From Nocardioides cavernae (lineage in GTDB: Bacteria; Actinomycetota; Actinomycetes; Propionibacteriales; Nocardioidaceae): a DNA stretch of 64,000 bases. The stretch is from NCBI RefSeq assembly GCF_013410035.1, contig NZ_JACCBW010000002.1, positions 806,001-870,000 on the forward strand, given 5' to 3'. Below the pieces are notes generated by a model. It saw only the letters and a list, made by a program, of their open reading frames with translations. It was not told the origin of the DNA and did not search any database. Both the position numbers and the translations under genes were made by a program. Shown here one piece after another: positions 54,383 through 63,081 of the stretch; positions within the stretch are counted from its first letter, which is position 1, and each line of letters begins with the position of its first letter.

Positions 54383-55443
54383 GCATCAAGGGCCGGATCT
54401 TCGGCACCGTCGTGGGCGCAGCCGGACTGGCCGCCGCCGCCGGTGCGGTCGGCATCGCCCGCCAGAACCGCGTCATCGGCAACCGCGCCGCGGGCGAGCA
54501 GGTGGCGTTCGGCGAGCTGCACAGCCCGGCCCGGGTCGTGGTCACCGACGACGCCGTCGACCTCCACGTCGAGATCGACGAGCCCGAGGACTTCGGTGGC
54601 CGGCCGGCGACCGACGACGACCTGACCGTGGTCTTCGTCCACGGCTACTCCCTCAACCTCGACTGCTGGCACTTCCAGCGCGCGGCCTACCGCGGGCAGG
54701 TGCGCACGGTCTTCTACGACCAGCGCAGCCACGGCCGCTCGGCCCGCTCCGACGAGGAGCACTGCACCATCGAGCAGCTCGGCGACGACCTGCGTCGCGT
54801 CATCGAGCACACCGTCCCGGGCCGGTGCGTGGTCGTCGGTCACTCGATGGGCGGGATGAGCGTCATCTCGCTGGCCGAGCAGCACCCCGACCTCTTCGGC
54901 GACACCGTCGTCGGCACGGCGCTCATCTCGACGACGGCGGGTGGGCTCGACGCCGGACGCATCCTCTTCCCGATGCTGCCCCTCGGCCTGGGCGGGCGCT
55001 TCGTCGGGCGCGCCGTGCGTACGCTCGACCGCGGCCACCGCGTCGTCGACGTCGCGCGCAGCTGGGGCCACGCGGTCGCGGACGTCTTCACCGACCGCTA
55101 CGCCTTCGGCGACGACGTCCCGCAGGCGATGGTCGAGTTCGTCTACTCCATGCTCAACGCCACGCCCTTCGCGGTGGTCGCCGACTTCTACCCCGCCTTC
55201 GCCACGCTCGACCACTTCGACCGCCTCGAGGCGCTGGGGCGCGTGCCCACCTCGATCATCTGCGGCACCGAGGACAAGATCACCTCGATCGGGCACAGCC
55301 GCAAGCTGCACAGCCGGATCCCCGGCTCGAGCCTGCTCGAGTGCGAGGGGGCCGGGCACATGGTGCTCCTCGAGCGCCACAAGCAGGTGACGGCCGAGCT
55401 CGACGACCTGCTGTCGCTCGCCGAGGGCGAGGACCTGCGATGA
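54379..55443 (+). CDS. Alpha/beta-fold hydrolase with N-terminal membrane segment
   Basis: A 354-residue protein whose TTG start overlaps the alr stop (TTGA). A hydrophobic Ala/Gly-rich segment at about 8-26 is a signal anchor or uncleaved signal. The hydrolase domain has VVFVHGYSLNLDCWHFQ (oxyanion region), the nucleophile elbow VVVGHSMGGMSVISLA near residue 156, the acid Asp near ICGTEDKITS and the His in ECEGAGHMVLLERH. The substrate is unknown. Hydrolases are commonly found between alr and tsaE in this lineage. Confidence 0.92.
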   Translation: MSIKGRIFGTVVGAAGLAAAAGAVGIARQNRVIGNRAAGEQVAFGELHSPARVVVTDDAVDLHVEIDEPEDFGGRPATDDDLTVVFVHGYSLNLDCWHFQRAAYRGQVRTVFYDQRSHGRSARSDEEHCTIEQLGDDLRRVIEHTVPGRCVVVGHSMGGMSVISLAEQHPDLFGDTVVGTALISTTAGGLDAGRILFPMLPLGLGGRFVGRAVRTLDRGHRVVDVARSWGHAVADVFTDRYAFGDDVPQAMVEFVYSMLNATPFAVVADFYPAFATLDHFDRLEALGRVPTSIICGTEDKITSIGHSRKLHSRIPGSSLLECEGAGHMVLLERHKQVTAELDDLLSLAEGEDLR

Positions 55444-56330
55444 CCCTCGAGGTGCGCCGGGTCGGTCCGGAGGCGGCCGCCGAGGTCCTGGCGGTCGTGC
55501 GCGAGGCGTTCAGCGCCCGTCCACCGCTGGACCCGCCGGCCGACGCGCTCGGGGAGGACGTCGACTCCATCGCCCGCCTGCTCCGCCGTCGTGGCGGGCT
55601 GCTGGCGCTGCTCGACGGTGAGCCGGTCGGCTGCGTCGTCCTCGACCCCGACGCGGACGGTCTCGTGCTGCGCCGCTTCGGCGTGCTCCCGTCCGCCCAG
55701 GGCAGGGGGGTCGCGACGGCGCTCGTCGAGGCCGCCGTCGAGGCGGCCACCGGACGCTCCGCGGTCCGGGTGGTCGCCCGCGAGGAGCTGCCCGGCACCG
55801 TCGCCTTCTGGGAGGCGCACGACTTCGTCGTCACCGGCCGCACCAGCCCCTACGTCGAGCTGGCGCGCTGGTTGGGCACCAGCTTCGACGCACCGGACGC
55901 CGAGACGATGCGCGCGCTGGGGGAGCGGCTCGGCCGCAGCCTGGTCGCGGGAGACCTCGTCGTGCTGACGGGGGAGCTCGGGGCCGGCAAGACGACGTTC
56001 ACCCAGGGCCTCGGCGAGGGCCTCGACGTCCGCGGCGGGGTGACGTCGCCGACCTTCGTGATCGCCCGCGTGCACCCGGCGCTGGGCGACGGGCCCGACC
56101 TCGTCCACGTCGACGCCTACCGCCTCGGCGGGCTGGATGAGCTCGACGACCTCGACCTCGACACCTCGCTCGACTCCGCGGTGACCGTCGTGGAGTGGGG
56201 CGCTGGCCTCGCCGAGGGGCTCGCGGACGCCCGCCTGGAGGTGCTGATCGAGCGCACCGTGGGCGACAGCCCCCTCGAGGGCGAGCTCGATCCGAGACGC
56301 GTGTCCGTGCGCTGGGTCGTCGGCCAGTAA
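55440..56330 (+). CDS. tsaE: GNAT-TsaE fusion: acetyltransferase domain joined to tRNA t6A ATPase
   Basis: A 296-residue two-domain protein. Residues about 1-140 are a GNAT fold (RRFGVLPSAQGRGVATALVE acetyl-CoA motif). Residues about 145-296 are TsaE, with Walker A LTGELGAGKTTFTQGLG near 179-195, TSPTFVIARV, HVDAYRLGG and VVEWGAGL. TsaE drives turnover of the TsaB-TsaD complex that makes the t6A base at tRNA position 37. The ATG overlaps the hydrolase stop and tsaB follows 10 bases later. The acetyltransferase target is unknown. No frameshift or internal start is evident between the domains. Confidence 0.93.
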   Translation: MTLEVRRVGPEAAAEVLAVVREAFSARPPLDPPADALGEDVDSIARLLRRRGGLLALLDGEPVGCVVLDPDADGLVLRRFGVLPSAQGRGVATALVEAAVEAATGRSAVRVVAREELPGTVAFWEAHDFVVTGRTSPYVELARWLGTSFDAPDAETMRALGERLGRSLVAGDLVVLTGELGAGKTTFTQGLGEGLDVRGGVTSPTFVIARVHPALGDGPDLVHVDAYRLGGLDELDDLDLDTSLDSAVTVVEWGAGLAEGLADARLEVLIERTVGDSPLEGELDPRRVSVRWVVGQ

Positions 56331-56333
56331 CCT
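56328..56333 (+). promoter_or_regulatory. -10 hexamer for leaderless tsaB transcript
   Basis: TAACCT overlaps the TAA stop of the tsaE gene and ends seven bases before the GTG at 56341. Confidence 0.5.
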
Positions 56334-56340
56334 CGACGCC

Positions 56341-56979
56341 GTGCTCCTCGCCTTCGACACCGCGACCCCGCTGGTGACCGTCGCCCTCCACGACGGTGAC
56401 CGGGTGGTGGTCGAGCACTCCTCGGAGCAGCCGATGAAGCACGGCGAGCACCTCGCCCCCCTCATCGCGCGCGCCATGGACGACGCCGGGATCGTGCGCC
56501 AGGACCTCACGGCCATCGCCGTGGGCGTCGGCCCGGGACCCTTCACGGGCCTCCGCGTCGGCGTCGTCACGGCCCGCACCCTCGGCTTCGTGCTCGACGT
56601 CCCGGTCTACGGCGTGTGCTCCCTCGACGCCATCGCGCTGGAGGTCGTCGGGCGCGGTGCGGCCGAGGGGAGCTTCCTGGTCGCCACCGACGCGCGCCGC
56701 AAGGAGGTCTACCTCGCCTCCTACGACGCCGATGCGCGACGCCTCGAGGGCCCGGTCGTCACGCGGCCCGCCGACGTCGCCACCGAGGCTCCCGTCGCCG
56801 GAGCGGGACCCGAGCTCTACCCCGGCGACTTCCCCCACGCCCTCGCGCCGACCCGGCCGAGCGCCGGCTGGCTGGCTGCGGGCGTCAGCGAGGAGTCCGT
56901 AGAATTGCTGGACCCCGAGCCCCTCTACCTGCGGCGCCCCGACGCGGTCGCCGGCGCACCCAGAAAGCCCGTGTCGTGA
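56341..56979 (+). CDS. tsaB: tRNA t6A biosynthesis protein TsaB
   Basis: A 212-residue ASKHA-fold protein beginning VLLAFDTATPLVTVALHDGD with the conserved GPGPFTGLRVGVVTARTLGF near residues 64-83. It is a TsaD paralogue that scaffolds the t6A complex and lacks catalysis of its own. The GTG start follows a likely leaderless -10. rimI begins inside its stop codon (GTGA). Confidence 0.95.
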   Translation: MLLAFDTATPLVTVALHDGDRVVVEHSSEQPMKHGEHLAPLIARAMDDAGIVRQDLTAIAVGVGPGPFTGLRVGVVTARTLGFVLDVPVYGVCSLDAIALEVVGRGAAEGSFLVATDARRKEVYLASYDADARRLEGPVVTRPADVATEAPVAGAGPELYPGDFPHALAPTRPSAGWLAAGVSEESVELLDPEPLYLRRPDAVAGAPRKPVS

Positions 56980-57431
56980 TCCGTCCCGCAACCCTCGACG
57001 ACCTGCCCGCGCTCGTCGCGCTCGAGCAGGAGCTGTTCGGCCCCGACGCGTGGAGCGAGACGCTCGTGCGCCAGGAGATCGTCGGCCCGGGCCGACGCTT
57101 CGTCGTCGCCGACGACCTGTCCGGCTACGGCGTCACCATGACCGCCGGCGACATCGTCGACCTGCTCCGCATCGGCGTACGCCCCGACGCGCGCCGCACC
57201 GGCATCGCGACCAGGCTGCTCGACGAGCTCCTCGTCGGCACCGACGACGCGTCGCGGATGCTGCTCGAGGTCAGCGTCGCCAACGTCGAGGCGCTCGGCT
57301 TCTACGTCGCGCGCCAGTTCAGCGTGATCGACGTCCGCCCCCACTACTACCGCGACGGTTCGGAGGCGCTGGTGATGTGCCGCTGGCTCCCCGGCGCCGC
57401 GCGCACGGAGACGACGACGGCCCATGACTGA
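56976..57431 (+). CDS. rimI: Ribosomal-protein-alanine N-acetyltransferase RimI-like
   Basis: A 151-residue GNAT enzyme. It has [20 protein letters not shown] and [12 protein letters not shown] typical of RimI, the acetyl-CoA motif [20 protein letters not shown] near residues 67-86, and [20 protein letters not shown]. RimI acetylates the N-terminal alanine of S18 in E. coli; in actinobacteria it sits between tsaB and tsaD and may have other targets. Overlaps with both neighbours support one operon. Confidence 0.92.
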   Translation: MIRPATLDDLPALVALEQELFGPDAWSETLVRQEIVGPGRRFVVADDLSGYGVTMTAGDIVDLLRIGVRPDARRTGIATRLLDELLVGTDDASRMLLEVSVANVEALGFYVARQFSVIDVRPHYYRDGSEALVMCRWLPGAARTETTTAHD

Positions 57432-58470
57432 CGAGCCGCTGGTCCTCGGCATCGAGACGTCCTGCGACGAGACGGGCGTCGGCATCGTCCGGGGGCACAC
57501 CCTCCTCGCCGACACGGTCGCGAGCAGCGTCGAGGAGCACGCGCGGTTCGGCGGTGTCGTTCCCGAGGTGGCCAGCCGCGCCCACCTCGAGGCGATGGTG
57601 CCGACCATCGAGCGTGCCGCCGAGACCGCCGGCATCTCGCTGTCCGACATCGACGCGGTCGCCGTGACCAGCGGCCCCGGTCTCGCCGGCGCGCTCCTCG
57701 TCGGCGTCGCGAGCGCGAAGGCCCTCGCCCTCGGGCTCGGCAAGCACATCTACGGCGTCAACCACCTCGCGGCGCACGTCGCCGTCGACCAGCTCGAGCA
57801 CGGGCCTCTGCCCGAGCCGTGCCTGGCGATGCTCGTCTCGGGCGGGCACTCCAGCCTGCTCCAGGTGAGCGACGTGACGGTCGGCGTCGAGCCGATGGGG
57901 TCCACCATCGACGACGCCGCGGGGGAGGCCTTCGACAAGGTCGCCCGGCTGCTCGGACTGCCGTTCCCCGGCGGCCCGCACATCGACAAGCAGGCCCGCA
58001 GCGGCAACAGCGTGGCCATCGACTTCCCGCGCGGACTGACCAGCCGTCGCGACCTCGAGCGGCACCGCTTCGACTTCTCCTTCTCCGGCCTCAAGACGGC
58101 CGTCGCGCGGTGGGTCGAGGCCCAGCAGCGCGCGGGCGCCACCATCGACGTCGCCGACGTCGCCGCGTCCTTCCAGGAAGCGGTCTGCGACGTCCTGACG
58201 CGCAAGGCGATCGACGCGGCGTCGAGCCGCGGGATCGAGGACATCCTCATCGGCGGCGGCGTGGCGGCCAACAGCCGGCTGCGTGCGATGGCGGAGGAGC
58301 GTGCGTCCGCGGCCGGGATCCGCGTACGCGTGCCGCGACCGGGCCTGTGCACCGACAACGGGGCGATGGTCGCCGCGCTGGGCGCCGAGCTCGTCGCGCG
58401 TGGCCGTGCCCCGTCGCTCCTCGACCTGCCGGCCGACTCCTCCCAGCCGATCACGACCGTCGTCGCCTGA
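57424..58470 (+). CDS. tsaD: tRNA N6-threonylcarbamoyltransferase TsaD
   Basis: A 348-residue ASKHA enzyme transferring the threonylcarbamoyl group to A37 of tRNA. Motifs are [15 protein letters not shown] at the N-terminus, the metal-binding NHLAAH near residue 115, [33 protein letters not shown] and the late [16 protein letters not shown]. The ATG overlaps rimI by 8 bases. It is the last gene of the glmS-tsaD run and is followed by a strong hairpin. Confidence 0.97.
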   Translation: MTDEPLVLGIETSCDETGVGIVRGHTLLADTVASSVEEHARFGGVVPEVASRAHLEAMVPTIERAAETAGISLSDIDAVAVTSGPGLAGALLVGVASAKALALGLGKHIYGVNHLAAHVAVDQLEHGPLPEPCLAMLVSGGHSSLLQVSDVTVGVEPMGSTIDDAAGEAFDKVARLLGLPFPGGPHIDKQARSGNSVAIDFPRGLTSRRDLERHRFDFSFSGLKTAVARWVEAQQRAGATIDVADVAASFQEAVCDVLTRKAIDAASSRGIEDILIGGGVAANSRLRAMAEERASAAGIRVRVPRPGLCTDNGAMVAALGAELVARGRAPSLLDLPADSSQPITTVVA

Positions 58471-58502
58471 GCTCACCGGCGCGACCGCCCCGGACATGAC
58501 GA

Positions 58503-58528
58503 AGGCCCCCGCCCGAGAGCGGGGGCCT
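58503..58528. terminator. Bidirectional terminator after tsaD
   Basis: AGGCCCCCGC and GCGGGGGCCT form a perfect 10-bp stem around CCGAGA between the convergent tsaD and the probable secretion-substrate gene. Confidence 0.85.
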
Positions 58529-58560
58529 GCATCACTGACACCTGACCGAGGTGGCGTGCC

Positions 58561-59985
58561 TCAGTCGAGGACTCCGGGGGCGACGTCCTCGTCGCCGAGC
58601 CAGTCCTGGTCGTAGACCAGGGAGTCGCGCTGCCCGTCGCGCTCGCGGTCGCCCTTGCGTCCGCCGCGACCGGAGGCACCTCCGGCGCCGGCACCGCGGG
58701 CGCCACCTGCGCCTCGGCTGCCGGAACGGGAGCCGGCGTTGGAGCCGGTCGCCGCGCCCCGGCCCCCGGCCGCGCCGCGACCGCCGGCCGAGCCTGCTCC
58801 GCGTGCCGCCGTGCTGCCGCTCGCCGCGCCGCGCGAGCCCGCCGCACCCGGAGCACCCGAGCGGGCGGCTGCCGAGCCAGGCGCCGACGCGCTGCGCGAG
58901 AGCGCACCGGCGCTCGCGCTGCGGGCCGTGGCGCCGATGGGACGAGCGGGAGCGCTGCCGGCGGGCGCGGGAGCCGAGCCGGCACGGATGGCGCCGGCCA
59001 TGCCGCTCATCCCTCCCGCGGCTCCGGCCGCCCCCATCGCAGCCGCGTTGACACCGGGAGTCGCGCCGGCGGTGGTGGTGGCCGCGGGGACGGACGAACC
59101 CGTGGGCTGGTAGGTCACGCCGCTCTGCTCATGGCCACCGACCGTGGTGCTGGTCGTGGGGTGCGGGGTGGTGGTGATCTCGGGCGGGGTGCTGACGTGG
59201 GTGGGATCGACCGGGGTCAGGGTGCACCAGATGGTCTCCGGCTCCACGTGGTTCGGCGGAGGGAGGACGGTGGGCTCGAACTCCGTCGAGGTCCACTTCA
59301 CGATCCCGGTCTCGGTGTAGTGCGGCTTGACGCCACTGGCACCGCCGCCGGTGGGCGGCGGGGCGGAGGTGCCCGGCAGGTAGGTCCCGCCGGGGCCGGA
59401 CGGCACGCTGGGCGGGGGCTCGGTCGGGTCCTGCTGGCCGTGGATCTCCTGCATCGGCGGGATGGCGCCGAGGAAGGCGGCGTCGAGGTCCCTGGTCAGG
59501 GCGAGGGCCTTCGCCTCCTGCTTGTCGTACTGCGTCTGCCAGGCGTTGCGCTCGGCCTGACGAGCGGCCGACGCGTCGGCCTGCGCCTGCAGCTCCTCCT
59601 TGGTCGGCTCGACGCCGGGCGTCCCGGCCGGGGCCTGGTAGGGGCCGGGCTGGGGGCCGAGGTCGGCGAGGTTGTCGCGCGCGTCCTTGGTGTCGTTGAT
59701 CTGCTGGCCGACCACGACCAGGGCCTCTCCGGCGTTGCGCAGCAGGCCGGCCTTCTCGCCCATCGCGGTGGCCGACTCCTCCATGCCGGCGCGCAGGGCG
59801 GGGCCGGTGAGGGTCTGCTCGCCGATGCGGAGCTCGGCCTGGCCGGCAGCGAGCTTGAGGGCGTCGCCCAGGGTCTCGAGGTCCTCGGCCTTGCGCTTCC
59901 AGTCGCGGCCGACGGCCTGGAGGTGCCCGCCCATGGCGGAGTCGAGGTAGGAGTCCAGCTTCTGGCGGTTGGGTCCCTTGGTCAC
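58561..59985 (-). CDS. Probable type VII secretion-type protein with long disordered Ala/Gly/Arg tail
   Basis: A 474-residue protein. Residues about 1-165 are helical (GRDWKRKAEDLETLGDALK, a WxxxxxD/L pattern, and QQINDTKDARDNLADLG), like WXG/PPE-type substrates. A Pro/Thr-rich region follows to about 300, then about 130 residues of low-complexity Ala/Gly/Ser/Arg. A distinct acidic C-terminus closes it (DQDWLGDEDVAPGVLD). GTG 59985 is preceded by AGGA. The upstream 136-residue gene lies 4 bases away. No ESX ATPase or membrane components are in the window, so secretion is inferred. Confidence 0.7.
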   Translation of the reverse strand: MTKGPNRQKLDSYLDSAMGGHLQAVGRDWKRKAEDLETLGDALKLAAGQAELRIGEQTLTGPALRAGMEESATAMGEKAGLLRNAGEALVVVGQQINDTKDARDNLADLGPQPGPYQAPAGTPGVEPTKEELQAQADASAARQAERNAWQTQYDKQEAKALALTRDLDAAFLGAIPPMQEIHGQQDPTEPPPSVPSGPGGTYLPGTSAPPPTGGGASGVKPHYTETGIVKWTSTEFEPTVLPPPNHVEPETIWCTLTPVDPTHVSTPPEITTTPHPTTSTTVGGHEQSGVTYQPTGSSVPAATTTAGATPGVNAAAMGAAGAAGGMSGMAGAIRAGSAPAPAGSAPARPIGATARSASAGALSRSASAPGSAAARSGAPGAAGSRGAASGSTAARGAGSAGGRGAAGGRGAATGSNAGSRSGSRGAGGARGAGAGGASGRGGRKGDRERDGQRDSLVYDQDWLGDEDVAPGVLD

Positions 59986-59989
59986 GGCG

Positions 59990-60400
59990 TCAGTCCTGGC
60001 TCTCGGTCGGCAGCGTGCACTGGCTGGAGGCGAAGTCGGGGGCGGCCACGCAGTCGGTCGCGACCTCGATGCGGGTCGCCGTCGCCACGGACTGCTCCGT
60101 CGTCTTCTGCACGTCGTTGCTGAACTCCTCGACCGACGCGCCCATCTCGCGCAGGCCGGCGACCATCCGCTGGAGCTCCTCGCCGACGGCCTGGTGGGCC
60201 ATCTCGACGTTGGTCGCGAGCCGGTAGCCCCCGGTGAACGAGTCACCGTAGGAGGCGCCCACCACGGGGGCGACCGGGTCGTTCTCCAGGCCGGAGGCGG
60301 CCTTGTCGAACGAGAACAGGAGCGACGAGATGGTCTCGGCGTCGATGTTGAGCCCGACCATCGTCTGGCTGAGGAGTTCCCTGTCTTCGAGCGGCAGCAT
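59990..60400 (-). CDS. Small helical WXG100/ESX-1-substrate-like protein
   Basis: A 136-residue protein of two main helical stretches with no signal peptide: LNIDAETISSLLFSFDKAAS near the N-terminus, and VGEELQRMVAGLREMGASVE near residues 71-90 flanked by further helix. A W-x-G is not present; a GYRLATNVEMAHQ turn separates the helices. Size, helicity and tight coupling to the larger downstream partner match paired type VII substrates. AAAGGA precedes the ATG. Two C-terminal Cys residues are present. Function unproven. Confidence 0.65.
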   Translation of the reverse strand: MLPLEDRELLSQTMVGLNIDAETISSLLFSFDKAASGLENDPVAPVVGASYGDSFTGGYRLATNVEMAHQAVGEELQRMVAGLREMGASVEEFSNDVQKTTEQSVATATRIEVATDCVAAPDFASSQCTLPTESQD

Positions 60401-60482
60401 GCCGTGTCCTTTCCCCCTGTCGACAGAACCAAAACCACTTTAGGTCGATGATCTGGTGGCGTCATCTCGGCGTCGACTTGGC

Positions 60483-60488
60483 TAGTCT
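60483..60488 (+). promoter_or_regulatory. -10 hexamer for leaderless lipoprotein transcript
   Basis: TAGTCT ends six bases before the ATG at 60495; no ribosome site is visible between. Confidence 0.45.
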
Positions 60489-60494
60489 CGCCGC

Positions 60495-61109
60495 ATGATT
60501 CCTCGGGGAACCGGACGCCGGTGGCTCGCCTCCTGCGCAGGTGTGATCGCCCTCACGGTCACGACCGGGTGCCAGTCGTCGGCCTCGGACGAGACGGGCG
60601 GGGACGGCCCCGCGACCGCGACGAGCTCGCCGTCGGCGACGTCCTCCGCGCCGGTCCCGGTCCCCGACGCCCCGGTCGAGGCCTCCGACGGCAAGGTCGT
60701 CAAGGTGCCCGGTGCCTCGATGCGGGCGCTGAAGACGTACAAGCGGGTCAGCGACTACGGCATCGTGCAGGGCTACAACGACGAGCAGAGCGCCCTCACC
60801 CTCTCTCCCAACCTCACGCAGAAGACGTCGCTGGACGCGTACGCGAAGGAGTGGATCCGCGCGCACGGCGGGCCGAAGCGGATGGAGCGCCAGGAGGACG
60901 CGGTCGTCGGCGGGAAGTACAACGCCTGGCACGTCATCGACACCCGAGGACCCACCGAGGAGTCGCACTACTTCGGGGTGATGTTCCTCGACAGCGCCTG
61001 GCTCATCAACATCGCGATCTACAAGGGCGACCCGTGGAGCCTGACGCCCGAGGAGGGCGAGGAGGTCATCGCGAGCCTGCTCGCGTCGTTCAAGACCGAC
61101 CTCGACTGA
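60495..61109 (+). CDS. Putative lipoprotein
   Basis: A 204-residue protein with a lipoprotein signal: Arg-rich start, hydrophobic core WLASCAGVIALTVTT, then a lipobox ending at about Cys26 (TVTTGC). A Ser/Thr/Pro/Ala-rich linker (about 30-60) leads to a compact domain (about 65-200) with NLTQKTSLDAYAKEWIRAHG and YFGVMFLDSAWLINIAIYKG. It resembles small LpqN/Mtb-type lipoproteins in layout but not clearly in sequence. It diverges from the two secretion-type genes, suggesting a related envelope function. Confidence 0.8.
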   Translation: MIPRGTGRRWLASCAGVIALTVTTGCQSSASDETGGDGPATATSSPSATSSAPVPVPDAPVEASDGKVVKVPGASMRALKTYKRVSDYGIVQGYNDEQSALTLSPNLTQKTSLDAYAKEWIRAHGGPKRMERQEDAVVGGKYNAWHVIDTRGPTEESHYFGVMFLDSAWLINIAIYKGDPWSLTPEEGEEVIASLLASFKTDLD

Positions 61110-61146
61110 GGCCGGCCGGGGATCGGGCCGGGGCGGGGATCCCGGC

Positions 61147-62370
61147 TCAGCCCGGCTCAGCCACCGTCAGGCCGGACGCGCCCGAGCTCGCGACGTCGAT
61201 GCGTTCGACCGTCCCGTCCAGGCCGAGCCTCATCATGGCCGAGTCATCGCCGGTGAACAGGCGCGCCACGACCGCGTCGTCGCCCGCCCAGGCCAGCTGG
61301 GTCGCGAACCCACCGGCCGTGCGTGGCGGCAGCGCGGCCTCGAAGGTCACGACCTCCTCGCCCGTCGCGGCGTCGAGCACGGTGAGCGTGGGCGAGCCGT
61401 AGGCGTCGGCCTCGGGGTCCGAGCCGAGGACGTACTGGCCGCCGGGGCTGATCGGACCGAGCACGTGGTCGCACGTCTCCCACAGCGTGGCCCCGGCGTC
61501 GGCGACGCCCTCGACGACCGCGGAGCACGCACGTCCGTCCTGCGAGCCCTTCAGCCCGGCGACGACGCCGGTGACGGGGGAGGCGGAGCGTCCCTCGACC
61601 GGCCCCGGCAGCGCACCGGGGGAGTCCCCGCCGCCCACGAAGGTCGAGAGGACCCCCCGACCGTCGTTCTGGGTGGCGGCGACCTCGACGTCCGAGACGA
61701 ACCCGATGGGCGCGACCTCGTGGTCCTCCGGGCCGGGCGGGAAGACGAGGTGGTCGGACGCCGGGCCCCCCGCGGCGTCGGCCAGCCTGACCCGCCACTG
61801 CGTGCCGTCGTACTCCGACCATGCCACGCGCGTGCCGTCGGGACTCACCACGAGGCCCCCGGTGGCCACCGGGTCGTTTACGACCTCGAGGTCGGCGTCG
61901 AGGATCTCGATCGTGCTCCACGGCACGCCGGGGGCGTCGTTGATCGCGACGCCGATCCAGCCGTCGCCGTAGGGGGTCAGCGCCTCGTAGTCACCGGGCA
62001 GGTCGACCGTGCTGCCGTCCGGCTGGAGGAGGGCGGGGCCGTCGACGTCGAGGAGGGGGACGGGCGCCTGCTCCACGGCCTCGGCGCTGAGCGGGTCGAC
62101 CTTCACGATGCCCGACGCGATCGTCGGGGCGGGCGGCTGGGTCGCCGGGGGCACCTCGCTGCGCTGGCCGGGGTCGACCAGCGACAGCCCGACCGGGACC
62201 GCGATGGCCAGGACGGCGGCGACGGCCGCGCCGGCCGCGACGGTGCGGCGGCGCTGGATGCGGCGCGCACGCGTACGCACGTCGGTGACGCTGAGCGGCG
62301 ACCGGTCCAGCGGGTCTGCGGTGCGGTGCAGGGCGTCGTGGACCTGCTCCTCGAGGGGACGGTCGTTCAT
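61147..62370 (-). CDS. Probable anti-sigma-type membrane protein with extracytoplasmic beta-propeller-like domain
   Basis: A 407-residue protein: cytoplasmic N-terminus of about 45 residues (LEEQVHDALHRTADPLDRSP), one membrane helix at about 46-65 (AAGAAVAAVLAIAVPVGLSL), and a long extracytoplasmic beta-rich part with repeated D-G-T-R-V-A-W-S-like blades. The ATG overlaps the sigma factor's stop (ATGA), the usual sigma/anti-sigma arrangement for the SigE family. No zinc anti-sigma motif (H-x3-C-x2-C) is present, so the inhibitor role is inferred from position. Confidence 0.78.
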   Translation of the reverse strand: MNDRPLEEQVHDALHRTADPLDRSPLSVTDVRTRARRIQRRRTVAAGAAVAAVLAIAVPVGLSLVDPGQRSEVPPATQPPAPTIASGIVKVDPLSAEAVEQAPVPLLDVDGPALLQPDGSTVDLPGDYEALTPYGDGWIGVAINDAPGVPWSTIEILDADLEVVNDPVATGGLVVSPDGTRVAWSEYDGTQWRVRLADAAGGPASDHLVFPPGPEDHEVAPIGFVSDVEVAATQNDGRGVLSTFVGGGDSPGALPGPVEGRSASPVTGVVAGLKGSQDGRACSAVVEGVADAGATLWETCDHVLGPISPGGQYVLGSDPEADAYGSPTLTVLDAATGEEVVTFEAALPPRTAGGFATQLAWAGDDAVVARLFTGDDSAMMRLGLDGTVERIDVASSGASGLTVAEPG

Positions 62371-62948
62371 CGTGCGTCCTCTCCGGTCTGGTGGGGATTG
62401 AGTGACTGCGGGGCGCGGGCCCGGAGACCCGCGAGTGCGCGACTGGCCTGCGACTTGACGGTGCCGACGGAGATGCCGAGGACGTCGGCGATCTCGGCCT
62501 CGCTGAGCTGCTCGTAGTAGCGCAGCACGATCACCGACCGCTGCTTGGGCGGCAGGGTCTGGACGAACGACCACAGGGCGCCGCCCATCCCGTCGTCGTA
62601 GACGTCAACGACACCGGTGTCCGGCATGACCTCGGTCGAGTGCTCCTTGCGCTTCCAGGCGCGGCGCCACAGCGAGTTGTTCTCGTTGACCATGATCCTG
62701 CGGACGTAGCCGTCGAGGGCCTCGCGGTCACGGATCCGGTCCCAGGAGAGGTAGAGCTTGGCGAAGGCGTTCTGCAGGAGGTCCTCGGCCCCGGCGTGGT
62801 CGCCGGCCAGGAGGTAGGCCGTCCGGTAGAGCGCGGGCTGGCGCGCGGACATGTAGGCCGAGAAGTCGGCGTCCTTGACCGCCTGCCTGTCCACAGGCGC
62901 GTCGGCCTGCCGCTCGTGCGCACCCATGTCGATGAGTGTCGCGGTCAT
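62367..62948 (-). CDS. SigE-family ECF RNA polymerase sigma factor
   Basis: A 193-residue sigma factor. Region 2 includes LYRTAYLLAGDHAGAEDLLQ and AFAKLYLSWDRI, and region 4 includes LPPKQRSVIVLRYYEQLSEA and a helix-turn-helix IADVLGISVGTVKSQASRAL. It matches the actinobacterial SigE family (TIGR02983-like). GGAGG six bases upstream supports the ATG at 62948. A candidate ECF-type promoter lies about 50 bases upstream, suggesting positive autoregulation. Envelope stress is the usual trigger for the family. Confidence 0.93.
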   Translation of the reverse strand: MTATLIDMGAHERQADAPVDRQAVKDADFSAYMSARQPALYRTAYLLAGDHAGAEDLLQNAFAKLYLSWDRIRDREALDGYVRRIMVNENNSLWRRAWKRKEHSTEVMPDTGVVDVYDDGMGGALWSFVQTLPPKQRSVIVLRYYEQLSEAEIADVLGISVGTVKSQASRALAGLRARAPQSLNPHQTGEDAR

Positions 62949-63002
62949 CTCGCACCTCCCGTCCGATCTCGGCGCCCCCGGGCGGGGCGTGTCGTGATGA
63001 GG

Positions 63003-63028
63003 ACGCGACCGGGTCGACCGGGGTTGCA
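63003..63028 (-). promoter_or_regulatory. Candidate ECF sigma promoter for the sigma/anti-sigma operon
   Basis: On the leftward strand GCAACC (63023-63028) and CGTC (63003-63006) are separated by 16 bases. This is the known A-A-C ... C/G-T-C geometry of SigE-type ECF promoters. Transcription would begin about 50 bases before the start codon. Confidence 0.5.
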
Positions 63029-63081
63029 TCCATTTGGGAGGCTCGTCCCATCCAGTTCCAGACATCTGCCAGGAGGCATCG

